The position numbers and the translations under genes were made by a program. Source: Flagellimonas sp. 389 (lineage in GTDB: Bacteria; Bacteroidota; Bacteroidia; Flavobacteriales; Flavobacteriaceae). Taken from it: a stretch of DNA of 64,000 bases. This document shows, one piece after another, positions 6,957-15,828 of the stretch. Numbering within the stretch: position 1 is the stretch's first letter; every line of letters begins with the position of its first letter. The notes beneath the pieces are model-generated. The model saw only the letters and a list, made by a program, of their open reading frames with translations, did not search any database and was not told where the DNA came from. The stretch covers positions 1 through 64,000 of the forward strand of contig NZ_JAHCMU010000001.1 in the NCBI RefSeq assembly GCF_018449435.1. Direction: 5' to 3'.

Positions 6957-9950
6957 TTATCTTACAATTTGAATCCAACCTTTTGTTATTTCCGGACTAT
7001 CACCAAGATTAAGTATATAAAAATAAGTTCCCTTTGGCAGCTCTCCGTTATCTCCTGTTCCGTCCCATGAACTATCGTATCCATTCATCTGAAATACACT
7101 ATTACCGTAACGGTCAAAGACTTCTAAAAAGCTATTCGGAAAAAGTTCATGATCTACCAATCTCAATGTGTCATTAAAACCATCCCCGTTGGGCGAGAAT
7201 ATGTTACATAGCGTACCCGGTGTTTGGCAGGGGCTGGGAACTACCTCGATTGAAGCGCTTGCTTCGTTATTCGATTCATCAAAATCCAAAGGAAATGTTG
7301 ATACAATTAATGTTGTATTGGTTAAAACACCCAAAGCATTGAGCGTTACGGTTATTTCTAAAGTGACAATCTCTTCTGAGGTCAACTCATCTATTGACCA
7401 TTCCCCGGTATTTGGATCATACAATCCCTTGGACTCAGTATGGGATACATATTCGAATCCTTCACCCAGTACATCGTTCACTACAATATCAATGACCCTG
7501 TCCATTGTGGTATTTTCGAGCGTAATTGTAAATGTAATGGGGCTTCCCAACAAAATTCTTCCATCGCTCAATCCCCTAGCATTTTCATCTATTTGCTTGG
7601 TGATTGCCAAATCAATAGGGTCTGGGTTACAAGCAGGTGTCAAAAAGGGGTCGCAACTATCCAATGGATCAGAAGCCCTTTCAGGAACCAAAGGTGTACT
7701 GGGATCGTCTATAACCAAAACCTCTTCACCATCGGTAAGTCCGTCACCATCCGTATCAGGATTGCCCGGGTCTGTGCCCAAATCATTTTCTTCACTATCT
7801 GTAAGGCCATCTTTGTCCGTATCAAAGACACAATTGGTCACAAAAATCGTTACTTGAACACTAGTATTTGCACACGGTGCCTGCGCGCCATTGGTAGTAT
7901 ATTCAAAAACATAATCCCCAATGGACAAGTTCTCGAAGTTTACGATGTTTTCGGCACCTATGGACAAACTGCCGGATGGGTCGGTTACAATACTCCATAA
8001 ACCAGCATCTTCTCCCGTTAGCGTATCGTCCAAATCTATGACAGCGGGGTCGTCATTGCCCAAGGTATTACAGGCAATGGTATTGGTAGGGGTGCCAACA
8101 AATGGCAAAGGGTTTACCGTGGCCACTACCTCAACTCTTTCAGAAGAACAGCTATTTGCAGTTGCTTCCACAAAAAACGATGTGGTTTCGGAAATAAACG
8201 GTGTCTCGAATGATGTTCCCGTACCAAGTATACTTCCTCCTGTTGAACTACTGTACCAATTTAAAAAGCTACTGGCACTTGCGGAAGCTTGCAAAAGCAA
8301 TGTTCCAGGTCCACACCTTGTATCTTCTGTTGTACCGGTGACATTGGGTATTGTGTTAAGGCTTAAGGTAACCGTGAGAACGGGGCTTGCACAATTGTTT
8401 GCAGCATCATAGAAAAATCCAAAATACGAAGCTGCTCCTGTAACTATACTACTTCTATGTGCAGCTGTAACTAAAGGGTCAGGGTTTGTACTCCAAGTAA
8501 GTACGCTTCCCGCTGGTGCGACAGTGCTTGTTACATAATCATTTAAATCAGCATTAATCGTATCACAAAATTCTGTTGATTCAGAAGTATTTAAAACTGG
8601 AGCAATCGTACCTACATTACAAGTTACAGTGCAATCAATCACCGTAACGACCAAATCCGTAAACCGATTGCCACAAGGAAATATAGCTCCAGAGGTAGCA
8701 TATCTAAACCTGTATTCTCCCAATGCCAGTCCACTAAAATTCACAACATTTCCTGCGCCAATAACTGCACCGTCAAGAGAAGTCCAACTACCTGGGTCTG
8801 CACCTGTTAATTGATCATCTAAATCTACACTACTTGGACCCCCACCACCGGTACAGGCAGAAATATTGTTGGCAATTCCGGGAGAAGGTGTCGTATTGGC
8901 TATGAGCGTAACATTAAACGTGGGACTTGCACAATTGTTCAACTGATCATAGAAAAAACCAAAGTAGGTTCCGGGCGCGGACGCAAAACTAGTTTGGAGA
9001 TAATCATCCATAACCGTTACATCTGGATTTGTACTCCATCGCAAATCGGAACCCGGTGGAATAGCACTATTGGTATAGTCATCGAGGTTTTGGACAAAGG
9101 TGTCACAAAAAATAGTATCCACAGAACCATCCAATACCGGTGCCGTGTTACCTGCAACGCAACTATCATCGTTGATTATGGTAACCGTAGCCGTATCGGA
9201 TATATCAACTGTCAACACTGTATTCCCCAAATTCTCCATGGAAACAATCAAGGTTTCATCGGGTTCTTCTTTTGTATCAGGAATTGGAGTGACCGTAAAA
9301 TTCACGGTTTCACCTGCAGTACCGTTAAAATTTAAGGTTCGGCCCGCTATGCCAATATAGTCGTTATCGCCTAGCGTAGCTGTACCATCGGCTGTGGATA
9401 TCTGCACGGTAAAACCTCCTTCGACGGTATTGTCCAAGCTGGCTGTTAAAGCAATAGGTCCTGCATCCTCTGTACCATTTGCATCTGAAATGGTGAGCGA
9501 TGCAGTATCATCACTAATTATGGTTATGGTATTGCTGCTAGGAGCCCCAACGGTATAGCCCGTACCTTCGGCCAACGTTATGGAGACCGTTTCGTTCGCT
9601 TCGAGCAGGGAATCGTCCACTGGAATTACCTCTATCGTCGCCGTTTGTGCTGTTGCAGGAATATCCACACTTCCGCTAAGTTCCAGAAAATCGGAACCTG
9701 AAGTCGCCGTACCACTTACCGTATAATTTACGGTAATTGTAGCACCACTATTGTTTGGCGCGTCTAGACTTACGGTGAAAGATGCCGACGTAGGGCCACT
9801 TTCTGTAGCGGTGTCGTCAGTTGCGACGATAATGGCTACTTGACCAAGTCCAATATTGAAACCAAACAGTGTAAAAATAAGTAAAGATAGTATCCCTTTA
9901 CCATGGGTAGAGATAACAAAAGATGAGGTCTTTTTTAATACGGGCAACAT
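6957..9950 (-). CDS. Large modular secreted adhesin with gliding-motility type B C-terminal domain
   Basis: This 997-residue protein has a signal peptide ending near GLGQ37. Two Calx-beta domains follow (about 39-148 and 149-262, with SGSDF and D-D-T acidic calcium sites). A repeat module A occurs twice (about 264-349 and 444-530), sharing WSTNPD, GFFYD and NNCASP. A module B also occurs twice (about 361-440 and 624-707), sharing LDD.LTG.D.G.W and an E/G-Y-x-F-x-Y-T/A-T/S pattern. An Ig-like segment lies at about 532-612. Asp-rich thrombospondin type 3 repeats (710-745), a DUF11 domain (about 778-905) and the type B sorting domain (916-997, beginning NIFSPNGDGFNDTL) complete it. It should be exported by type IX secretion and held by the PorP/OmpA partners downstream. 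Confidence 0.92.
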   Translation of the reverse strand: MLPVLKKTSSFVISTHGKGILSLLIFTLFGFNIGLGQVAIIVATDDTATESGPTSASFTVSLDAPNNSGATITVNYTVSGTATSGSDFLELSGSVDIPATAQTATIEVIPVDDSLLEANETVSITLAEGTGYTVGAPSSNTITIISDDTASLTISDANGTEDAGPIALTASLDNTVEGGFTVQISTADGTATLGDNDYIGIAGRTLNFNGTAGETVNFTVTPIPDTKEEPDETLIVSMENLGNTVLTVDISDTATVTIINDDSCVAGNTAPVLDGSVDTIFCDTFVQNLDDYTNSAIPPGSDLRWSTNPDVTVMDDYLQTSFASAPGTYFGFFYDQLNNCASPTFNVTLIANTTPSPGIANNISACTGGGGPSSVDLDDQLTGADPGSWTSLDGAVIGAGNVVNFSGLALGEYRFRYATSGAIFPCGNRFTDLVVTVIDCTVTCNVGTIAPVLNTSESTEFCDTINADLNDYVTSTVAPAGSVLTWSTNPDPLVTAAHRSSIVTGAASYFGFFYDAANNCASPVLTVTLSLNTIPNVTGTTEDTRCGPGTLLLQASASASSFLNWYSSSTGGSILGTGTSFETPFISETTSFFVEATANSCSSERVEVVATVNPLPFVGTPTNTIACNTLGNDDPAVIDLDDTLTGEDAGLWSIVTDPSGSLSIGAENIVNFENLSIGDYVFEYTTNGAQAPCANTSVQVTIFVTNCVFDTDKDGLTDSEENDLGTDPGNPDTDGDGLTDGEEVLVIDDPSTPLVPERASDPLDSCDPFLTPACNPDPIDLAITKQIDENARGLSDGRILLGSPITFTITLENTTMDRVIDIVVNDVLGEGFEYVSHTESKGLYDPNTGEWSIDELTSEEIVTLEITVTLNALGVLTNTTLIVSTFPLDFDESNNEASASIEVVPSPCQTPGTLCNIFSPNGDGFNDTLRLVDHELFPNSFLEVFDRYGNSVFQMNGYDSSWDGTGDNGELPKGTYFYILNLGDSPEITKGWIQIVR

Positions 9951-10107
9951 TACCTATTTAATGGTTTTCAGTTTCGTTCTTATCTCATTCTTTGGCAGGC
10001 TGTTTGGGAGGTGCCAATATTACTAAAATTCGGAGGAACGCCACAACTTTACAGCTAAAATCTAAGTTTCTTGGGTGAAATGCGCTTAGCCTGTTGAAAA
10101 TTCAGTT

Positions 10108-10989
10108 TTATAGCGATGCAGATGTAGTTTCTACTCCAGAATCTATCTTTCTCACCAAACCTTGAAGCACTTTTCCCGGACCGACTTCCGTAAAGGATTT
10201 TCCACCATCTTTTACCATTTGCTGCACACTTTGTGTCCATTTTACCGGAGCGGTCAGTTGTGAGATCAAGTTTGTTTTTATTTCGTCTGAATTTGTGACT
10301 GCTGTAGTTGTTACATTTTGATAAATGGGACAACTGGGAACATCAAATTTTGTTGCTTCGATAGCGGCTGCCAATTCTTCCCTTGCAGGTTCCATTAACG
10401 GTGAGTGAAAAGCCCCACCAACAGGCAACAACAAAGCTCTTCGCGCTCCAGCATCCTTCAACTTTTCACATGCCGCATTGACCGCTTCAATTTCTCCCGA
10501 AATCACCAATTGACCAGGACAATTGTAATTTGCAGGAACTACTATTCCAGATGTGTCCTCACATATTTTTTCTACAACCTCATCATCCAAGCCTAAAACT
10601 GCTGCCATGGTACTTTGCTGAATCTCACAAGCTTTTTGCATGGCCAAAGCTCGTTTTGAAACTAACGTTAGCCCATCTTCAAAAGTTAGGGTTCCATTGG
10701 CTACCAAAGCCGAAAATTCTCCTAAAGAGTGTCCTGCGACCATATCTGGCTTAAAGCTATCACCTAGTACTTTGCTCAAAATCACTGAATGCAAAAAAAT
10801 AGCAGGCTGGGTAACCTTTGTTTGCTTTAGGTCTTCCGGAGTGCCTTCGAACATAATGTCCGTAATTGAAAAATCTAAAATGGCGTTCGCTTGTTCAAAA
10901 AGTTCTTGTGCTTGATTATGATTTTCATAAAGGTCCAATCCCATCCCTACGAATTGGGCCCCTTGTCCTGGAAAAATATATGCGTTCAT
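10108..10989 (-). CDS. fabD: Malonyl-CoA:ACP transacylase
   Basis: This cytoplasmic 293-residue enzyme moves malonyl from CoA to acyl-carrier protein for fatty acid synthesis. The N-terminal loop FPGQGAQ (6-12) and the nucleophile elbow GHSLGE (86-91, Ser88) are intact. The general-base His195 lies in GGAFHSPLM, and Arg and Gln binding residues are present (QQSTMAA, QPAIF). Length matches the bacterial enzyme (about 300 aa). It stands alone here, not in a fab operon. It is preceded by a 284-bp repeat-rich gap and followed by a 157-bp gap before the adhesin gene on the same strand. Confidence 0.96.
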   Translation of the reverse strand: MNAYIFPGQGAQFVGMGLDLYENHNQAQELFEQANAILDFSITDIMFEGTPEDLKQTKVTQPAIFLHSVILSKVLGDSFKPDMVAGHSLGEFSALVANGTLTFEDGLTLVSKRALAMQKACEIQQSTMAAVLGLDDEVVEKICEDTSGIVVPANYNCPGQLVISGEIEAVNAACEKLKDAGARRALLLPVGGAFHSPLMEPAREELAAAIEATKFDVPSCPIYQNVTTTAVTNSDEIKTNLISQLTAPVKWTQSVQQMVKDGGKSFTEVGPGKVLQGLVRKIDSGVETTSASL

Positions 10990-11050
10990 TAGTTGAGTTT
11001 TTAAGCGATGCTAAAATAGGGATATTTTGGACATTTGATTGTCGGACATA

Positions 11051-11110
11051 TGGATTATTGGATGTTTCGATTCTTGGTATGTTGGATGGCTGGATTATTG
11101 GCATATTCGA
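11051..11110. repeat. Degenerate 40-bp tandem repeat upstream of fabD
   Basis: TGGATTATTGG-N5-TCGAT occurs at 11051 and again at 11091, a 40-bp period. It lies in a T/G-rich stretch of related short words (TTGGATG, TTCGAT) running from about 11025 to 11130. No open frame or promoter was recognised here. Confidence 0.6.
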
Positions 11111-11168
11111 TAGTTTGATGATCGGTTTTTCAACTAGATATATTTAAATACTGAAGCTTTGGAAATCA

Positions 11169-11216
11169 GAACTCTGAACTCTGAACTCTGAACTCTGAAC
11201 TCTGAACTCTGAACTC
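11169..11216. repeat. Heptanucleotide tandem repeat (GAACTCT)n
   Basis: Six perfect copies of GAACTCT plus a partial seventh (GAACTC) lie in the 284-bp gap between the gamma-carbonic-anhydrase-like gene and fabD. It is a simple-sequence repeat, with no spacers as in CRISPR. Confidence 0.95.
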
Positions 11217-11273
11217 ATAAAAGATAAACCTACAATTCAATACTTTAAACCAAAATCATACAAACAAAAACCC

Positions 11274-11786
11274 TTACTTCTTAAACCAACCCGAATAGGT
11301 TACATAATTATTAGCTATACGGTCAATTTCACCAGAACTTAGCTCTGGACTTATATCCTTTATTTTCTTAGCGGGCATTCCTGCGTAAATACTCCCTGCT
11401 TCAACATGGGTCCCTTTGGTAAGTACTGCACCTGCAGCAATTATAGAGTTGCTTTCCACAACGCAATCATCCATGATAATACTTCCCATCCCAATCAAGA
11501 CATTATCTTTCACGGTACAACCGTGTACCAATGCATTGTGCCCTATGGAAACATTATTGCCAATGGTAGTCGGGGATTTTTGATAGGTACAATGTATCAC
11601 GGCACCATCCTGAACGTTTACCTTATTGCCCATTTTGATGAAATGGACATCGCCCCTAATAACAGCATTGAACCAAACACTGCATTGCTCTCCCATTGAA
11701 ACTTCACCGACAATGGTCGCATTTTCTGCAATAAAACAATCCTTACCAATCTCTGGGGATTTGCCCCTAACGCTCTTGATTAACAT
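11274..11786 (-). CDS. Gamma-carbonic-anhydrase-like hexapeptide-repeat protein
   Basis: This 170-residue protein is built of left-handed beta-helix hexapeptides (repeated V/I-G-x-N/D turns) plus a C-terminal helix. The three histidines expected to bind metal across the trimer interface are His65 (VIHCT), His83 and His88 (GHNALVHG). The GxPAKKI end motif (AGMPAKKIK) is typical of the YrdA/PaaY branch. Such proteins bind zinc and some have carbonic anhydrase activity, but many do not, so catalysis is not certain. It lies 29 bp upstream of the response-regulator stop... on the map, and both genes run leftward; the regulator gene precedes it in transcription. Confidence 0.88.
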   Translation of the reverse strand: MLIKSVRGKSPEIGKDCFIAENATIVGEVSMGEQCSVWFNAVIRGDVHFIKMGNKVNVQDGAVIHCTYQKSPTTIGNNVSIGHNALVHGCTVKDNVLIGMGSIIMDDCVVESNSIIAAGAVLTKGTHVEAGSIYAGMPAKKIKDISPELSSGEIDRIANNYVTYSGWFKK

Positions 11787-11815
11787 ATTTTATGATATTT
11801 CTTTATTTCTATTGT

Positions 11816-12547
11816 TCACTGAAAATAAGATAACAATGTTGCCTTTTTTGATGCGGAAACCGAAAGTTCTTTTCCATTGGACAAAACTACGCTTCCCCCT
11901 TTTCCCCTTTTATATTTTACCACTTCACCCACGTTTACTAAATAGGATTTATGAATACGGGCAAAAGCATATTCGGTCAGGGCATCTTCAAAATATTTGA
12001 GTGTTTTGCTGACCACGATTTTCTTATGCTCCAAATAAATTTCGGTATAATTATCATCTGCTTTGCAAAAGTAAATATCTCCAACATCCAAAACCTGAAA
12101 TCCATCTTGTTGCGGCAATGTTATTTTCCCTTCTGTTTTTATCGACTTGGCTTTTAACACCTGTCCTTCCAGCGCATTTTCTTTCTCTTTGATTTCCTTG
12201 ACATAATCAACAGCTTTTATCAATTCATCAATATTTATGGGCTTCATGAGATAGTAGGCCGCATGGTTGTTCAAGGCATCCATGGCATACTGGTTATAGG
12301 CGGTAACAAAAACTGTTTCAAAAGTTCTATCGGGTACTTTATCCAATAGGTCAAAGGCATTTCCAAAAGGCATTTCGACATCCAAAAACACTAAATCCAG
12401 TTCGTGTTTTCGTATCAGTTCCAATCCTTCCGTAATGTTCGAAGCTTCCCCCAATAGTTGAACTCCATCGCAATACTTGGCAATATAGTTCCGAAGTATC
12501 TCCCTACTGTTCGCCTCATCCTCTACTATGATCGTCTTCAATTTCAT
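11816..12547 (-). CDS. LytTR-family response regulator
   Basis: This 243-residue protein has an N-terminal receiver domain (1-120) with acidic pocket EDE (9-11), phospho-acceptor Asp56 in VFLDVEMP and Lys102 in the MKP loop. A linker of about 15 residues leads to a C-terminal LytTR DNA-binding domain (about 142-240). That domain contains the motifs DIYFCKADDNYTEIYL (157-ish) and FARIHKSYLVN. These regulators bind paired direct repeats about 21 bp apart. Its ATG overlaps the histidine kinase stop in TAATG, so translation is coupled. Target genes are unknown; the direct repeat at 626-657 is a candidate of the right type. Confidence 0.95.
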   Translation of the reverse strand: MKLKTIIVEDEANSREILRNYIAKYCDGVQLLGEASNITEGLELIRKHELDLVFLDVEMPFGNAFDLLDKVPDRTFETVFVTAYNQYAMDALNNHAAYYLMKPINIDELIKAVDYVKEIKEKENALEGQVLKAKSIKTEGKITLPQQDGFQVLDVGDIYFCKADDNYTEIYLEHKKIVVSKTLKYFEDALTEYAFARIHKSYLVNVGEVVKYKRGKGGSVVLSNGKELSVSASKKATLLSYFQ

Positions 12548-14754
12548 TAATCCTTTTTAAGCTTTAGCGATACTTTTGTTCCCGTTCCATCTTCCAATAA
12601 ATCTGAAATGGAGACATCAACTTTGTTTTTGTACATATCATTTAGTATCTGAATCCGTTTTTTAATGTTCCCCATTCCTTTTGATTTTTGCTTCTTCTGA
12701 TTCGACGTCTTTAAGGCTGCGGATTTTTTTCTTCCAATACCATTATCAGTTATCCTAATCTCTAAAATCTCGTTGGTGATTTGGTCAACTTCAATTTTTA
12801 GAAAGCCTTTCTCCTCTTTGTAACGCAGACCATGCCAAATTGCATTTTCAATGTAAGGCTGAAGCAACATCGGTGGAATTTCAAAGGCGTCTATATCTAT
12901 CTTTTTATCGATATTGATTTCGAAGTCAAACTTATCCGAAAAACGGGAATGTTCCAGTTTAACATACAACTCCAATAGATTCAGCTCCTTTGAGAGCGGA
13001 ATAAAATCCTCTTCAGAGTTTTCCAGAACGCTACGCATTAAAACCGAAAAATCGCTTAGGAATCTATTTGCACTTCGCTCATCGCTCTTGGCAATGTAAT
13101 TGTTTACCGAATTGAGCGCATTGAAAATAAAATGTGGGTTCATTTGGGTGCGAAGCGATTTTAATGCCAAAAGATTATTCGCCAACTTTTGTTGTTTGTT
13201 GCTCCTATAAAAGAGAAATGCAGTGAGCGCCATCAATACCATTCCAAAAATCAAAGAATAAATGAGCCATTTTTGTCTTTTGCTCATCTCTTGAAAGAGT
13301 TGCTGTTCCGTTACCGCTAAACTATACTTGCTTTGGGAAAGTTCACGCTCCTGTTCCAGACTGGAAATACGGTTTTGTTTTGTGGCTATTTCCCTATTGA
13401 ATCTTGCTGCCCTAGAAATCTCTTGCTCCTTTCGTATGTAAAGACTGTCCACTACGGCAACATAGTCTTGGTACGATTCCAATGCTTTTGAAAAATCCCC
13501 TTTATAACGGTATACCTCTGACAGTTTTCTGGTGGCATCTTTCTGCACCACCAGGTCATCTTCGCTATCGGCTTCTACAATACTGCGTTCCAGATAGGGA
13601 ATGGCTTCATCCAGTTTGTCCTGTGCAATGTATGCGTTGGCAATTTTATAATTTATTTGCTGTGAGGTTATGGAATCTGAATTCTCCAGTCCCTTATTTT
13701 CCTTAGCTACGGTCTGCGTTGGCAATTGCAGCAACTGGCTCAAACTCTTTTTACGCAATTGTATTTCATCATCAAAACGGCTCTCTACGTTATAAAAGTC
13801 CGCTACTTTTTCATTTTCCTCAATCAACCTTTCGGGAGCAACTTTTTTGGATAGGTTTAGGGAATTGTTGTAAAATCCTTCTGCTTCGACGAATTTGTCA
13901 TCACTTGCATAAGCATCTGCAATCTTGGAGTTTAAATCGATTATTTTAGGAGAAACCTGATTCTTTTGTGCTATCCGAAGACCTTCTTGGTAAAAATCGA
14001 CAGCTTTCTTTACTTGCGACAGCCCTTTATTGGCATCACCCAATCCTTCGTAAAGCTCAATGCGTTGATAAGGAATCATGTTTTTCAATTCGGACAAAGG
14101 GGAAAGCGTAGATTCCGCTTTTGTAAATTCCCCATTTAAAATATATGCTCTTCCGAGCAACAATGCAGCTTTTATTGTTTTTTTCGCAGCCAGAGCGTCC
14201 TTAAAATTTGTAATGGCAAGGTCGTATTGTTTGTGGTACAGATAGATCTCGCCAAGCGTGATAAACGACTGGGACAGTTCACTTTTATTGCCTCTTCGCT
14301 CCAATTGCGCTATGGATTGTGCAATAAAATCTATGCTCTTTTCTAAATCCTTGTTCTTATAAAAATTAGCGGAATCCAAAGAGCGTTGGTGGTTGAGTGC
14401 ACTACTTGAACCCACTCTGCTCTTGCTCTTTGGTTTATTTGAGACAGTATACCCTTCAACCAGTACATCAACATCCTCATCTGACCTTATCCGATGTTGA
14501 ACAGTTTCAAATTCAAAACTTTCAAAAATCAGTATATCGCCAATAGCGGCCCTAATGGTAAACTCCCCAAAATTATTTGTCGTAGTAAAACTGCCTGCGT
14601 TCGTGGACACCTGTACATCTGGAATTGGAACAAAATTCTCTTTTCCTTTTACGGAACCTTTAATCTGCAAAAGCGAACGTTCATTGCTTACCTGCGCAAA
14701 ACCTGAATAAAAAATAATCAGGAATAGAAAAAGTATGTGTTTTGTTTTAGTCAT
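12547..14754 (-). CDS. TPR-containing LytS-type sensor histidine kinase
   Basis: This 735-residue membrane kinase has a signal peptide (1-20). A carboxypeptidase-regulatory-like beta domain (about 28-100) and tandem TPR repeats (about 125-455) follow. A coiled coil runs from about 455 to 493, with one membrane segment (about 496-516) and a cytoplasmic kinase part. The phospho-acceptor is His541 in QMNPHFIFNALNS, the His_kinase/LytS signature. ATP-binding boxes are DNGIG and KGMGNIKKRI. The sensing part is therefore periplasmic and could respond to a protein or cell-wall signal; the ligand is unknown. It is coupled to its LytTR partner by a TAATG overlap. The divergent gene starts about 207 bp away. 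Confidence 0.93.
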   Translation of the reverse strand: MTKTKHILFLFLIIFYSGFAQVSNERSLLQIKGSVKGKENFVPIPDVQVSTNAGSFTTTNNFGEFTIRAAIGDILIFESFEFETVQHRIRSDEDVDVLVEGYTVSNKPKSKSRVGSSSALNHQRSLDSANFYKNKDLEKSIDFIAQSIAQLERRGNKSELSQSFITLGEIYLYHKQYDLAITNFKDALAAKKTIKAALLLGRAYILNGEFTKAESTLSPLSELKNMIPYQRIELYEGLGDANKGLSQVKKAVDFYQEGLRIAQKNQVSPKIIDLNSKIADAYASDDKFVEAEGFYNNSLNLSKKVAPERLIEENEKVADFYNVESRFDDEIQLRKKSLSQLLQLPTQTVAKENKGLENSDSITSQQINYKIANAYIAQDKLDEAIPYLERSIVEADSEDDLVVQKDATRKLSEVYRYKGDFSKALESYQDYVAVVDSLYIRKEQEISRAARFNREIATKQNRISSLEQERELSQSKYSLAVTEQQLFQEMSKRQKWLIYSLIFGMVLMALTAFLFYRSNKQQKLANNLLALKSLRTQMNPHFIFNALNSVNNYIAKSDERSANRFLSDFSVLMRSVLENSEEDFIPLSKELNLLELYVKLEHSRFSDKFDFEINIDKKIDIDAFEIPPMLLQPYIENAIWHGLRYKEEKGFLKIEVDQITNEILEIRITDNGIGRKKSAALKTSNQKKQKSKGMGNIKKRIQILNDMYKNKVDVSISDLLEDGTGTKVSLKLKKD

Positions 14755-14961
14755 CTGTTCCTTAATACCAAGGTAAACTTAGTGCATCTAAAGCGTATTA
14801 AAAAATTAGCTTTTCATGAAAAACCACTGAAAACTCCCTTATTTAACCACTTTACAAAGTCATTTGTTGTGCACACTCATTATAAGCCACAGTTCCCTCA
14901 TTCCCGATTTTTATTGAAAAAAGTCAGCAATACTTTTAAACCATCAAAATTCATAAAACAC

Positions 14962-15813
14962 ATGAAAAAAGTTAAACGAAATAGGTTTTGGAAATTCACA
15001 ATTGGTTTGACCATAGGTTTTTTGATCCTTCTCATTTTCAGGATAATCTATGGATATACGAATGATGGAACGCCACAAGAAGTTCACCATCCTATTATTC
15101 TCGCGGATAAGTCGTTTGAGTTTGATGGAAGGAAAAACTATGCCTCAATAAAGTATACAGCATCCAACCAGTCACCATCTTCAAATTTGGACCAGAAGTA
15201 TGAAAAAATTGCTACTGCAAGGGCCATTTCACATGAGTTTGACCAAGAGGAGAATCAAATCCGAAAACAAATCAAAAAACTTAATGGCTTAATTCAATTT
15301 GAGAACAAGAGCGGGAATGAGGGCTTTAGACGATTGGACCTATCCATAGGTGTTCCACCTGAAAACTTTGACCAGCTATTTCAAAATCTTATTAAGATTG
15401 GAAAAATACAGGCAAAAGAAATCACTAAAAAAGACAAGACAAACGAATATAGGGAACTCAACGCCAGAAAATCATCGCTAGAGAAAATAAGGGCATCGTT
15501 GGTAGAACTAAAATCTAAAGGTGGAAAAATAAATGAATACATGCTTTTGGAAAACAGAATTCTGGAAATTGAACAACAGCTCCAAGAACTTGGGGTAAGC
15601 CTTGGGAATTTTGACGATGAGAATGAATTCTGCACTATCAAATTTACCTTAAGTGAAAGCCCTGTAATAAAAATTGGGTTCCTAAAACATATTACCAATG
15701 CGCTAAAATGGACAATAGAGACCTATTTAATGACAATGGCAGCTTTCGCCTTTATGTCCCTGTTCGCCTACTTGGCATTATTGATCATAGAAAAATTGAA
15801 AATCAAAGAATAA
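14962..15813 (+). CDS. DUF4349 membrane protein
   Basis: This 283-residue protein has an N-terminal membrane segment (about 12-32), a long charged coiled-coil region (about 80-205, rich in Lys/Glu/Leu heptads) and a C-terminal membrane segment (about 245-275). This is the DUF4349 layout; function is unknown. The open frame extends upstream to 14737, but that start would overlap the divergent kinase gene. The extra 75 residues are non-hydrophobic and unlike the family, so I place the start at the ATG at 14962, directly before MKKVKRNRFWKF. The VWA lipoprotein starts 15 bp after its stop, so the two are probably co-transcribed. Confidence 0.82.
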   Translation: MKKVKRNRFWKFTIGLTIGFLILLIFRIIYGYTNDGTPQEVHHPIILADKSFEFDGRKNYASIKYTASNQSPSSNLDQKYEKIATARAISHEFDQEENQIRKQIKKLNGLIQFENKSGNEGFRRLDLSIGVPPENFDQLFQNLIKIGKIQAKEITKKDKTNEYRELNARKSSLEKIRASLVELKSKGGKINEYMLLENRILEIEQQLQELGVSLGNFDDENEFCTIKFTLSESPVIKIGFLKHITNALKWTIETYLMTMAAFAFMSLFAYLALLIIEKLKIKE

Positions 15814-15828
15814 TTAAAACGCTGAATT

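Noticed and set aside
11169..11216. Possible CRISPR-like array
   Set aside because: Units are 7 bp, contiguous and identical, with no spacers.
14737..14961. Long start of the DUF4349 gene
   Set aside because: Overlaps the divergent kinase and lacks a plausible N-terminus; ATG at 14962 fits better.
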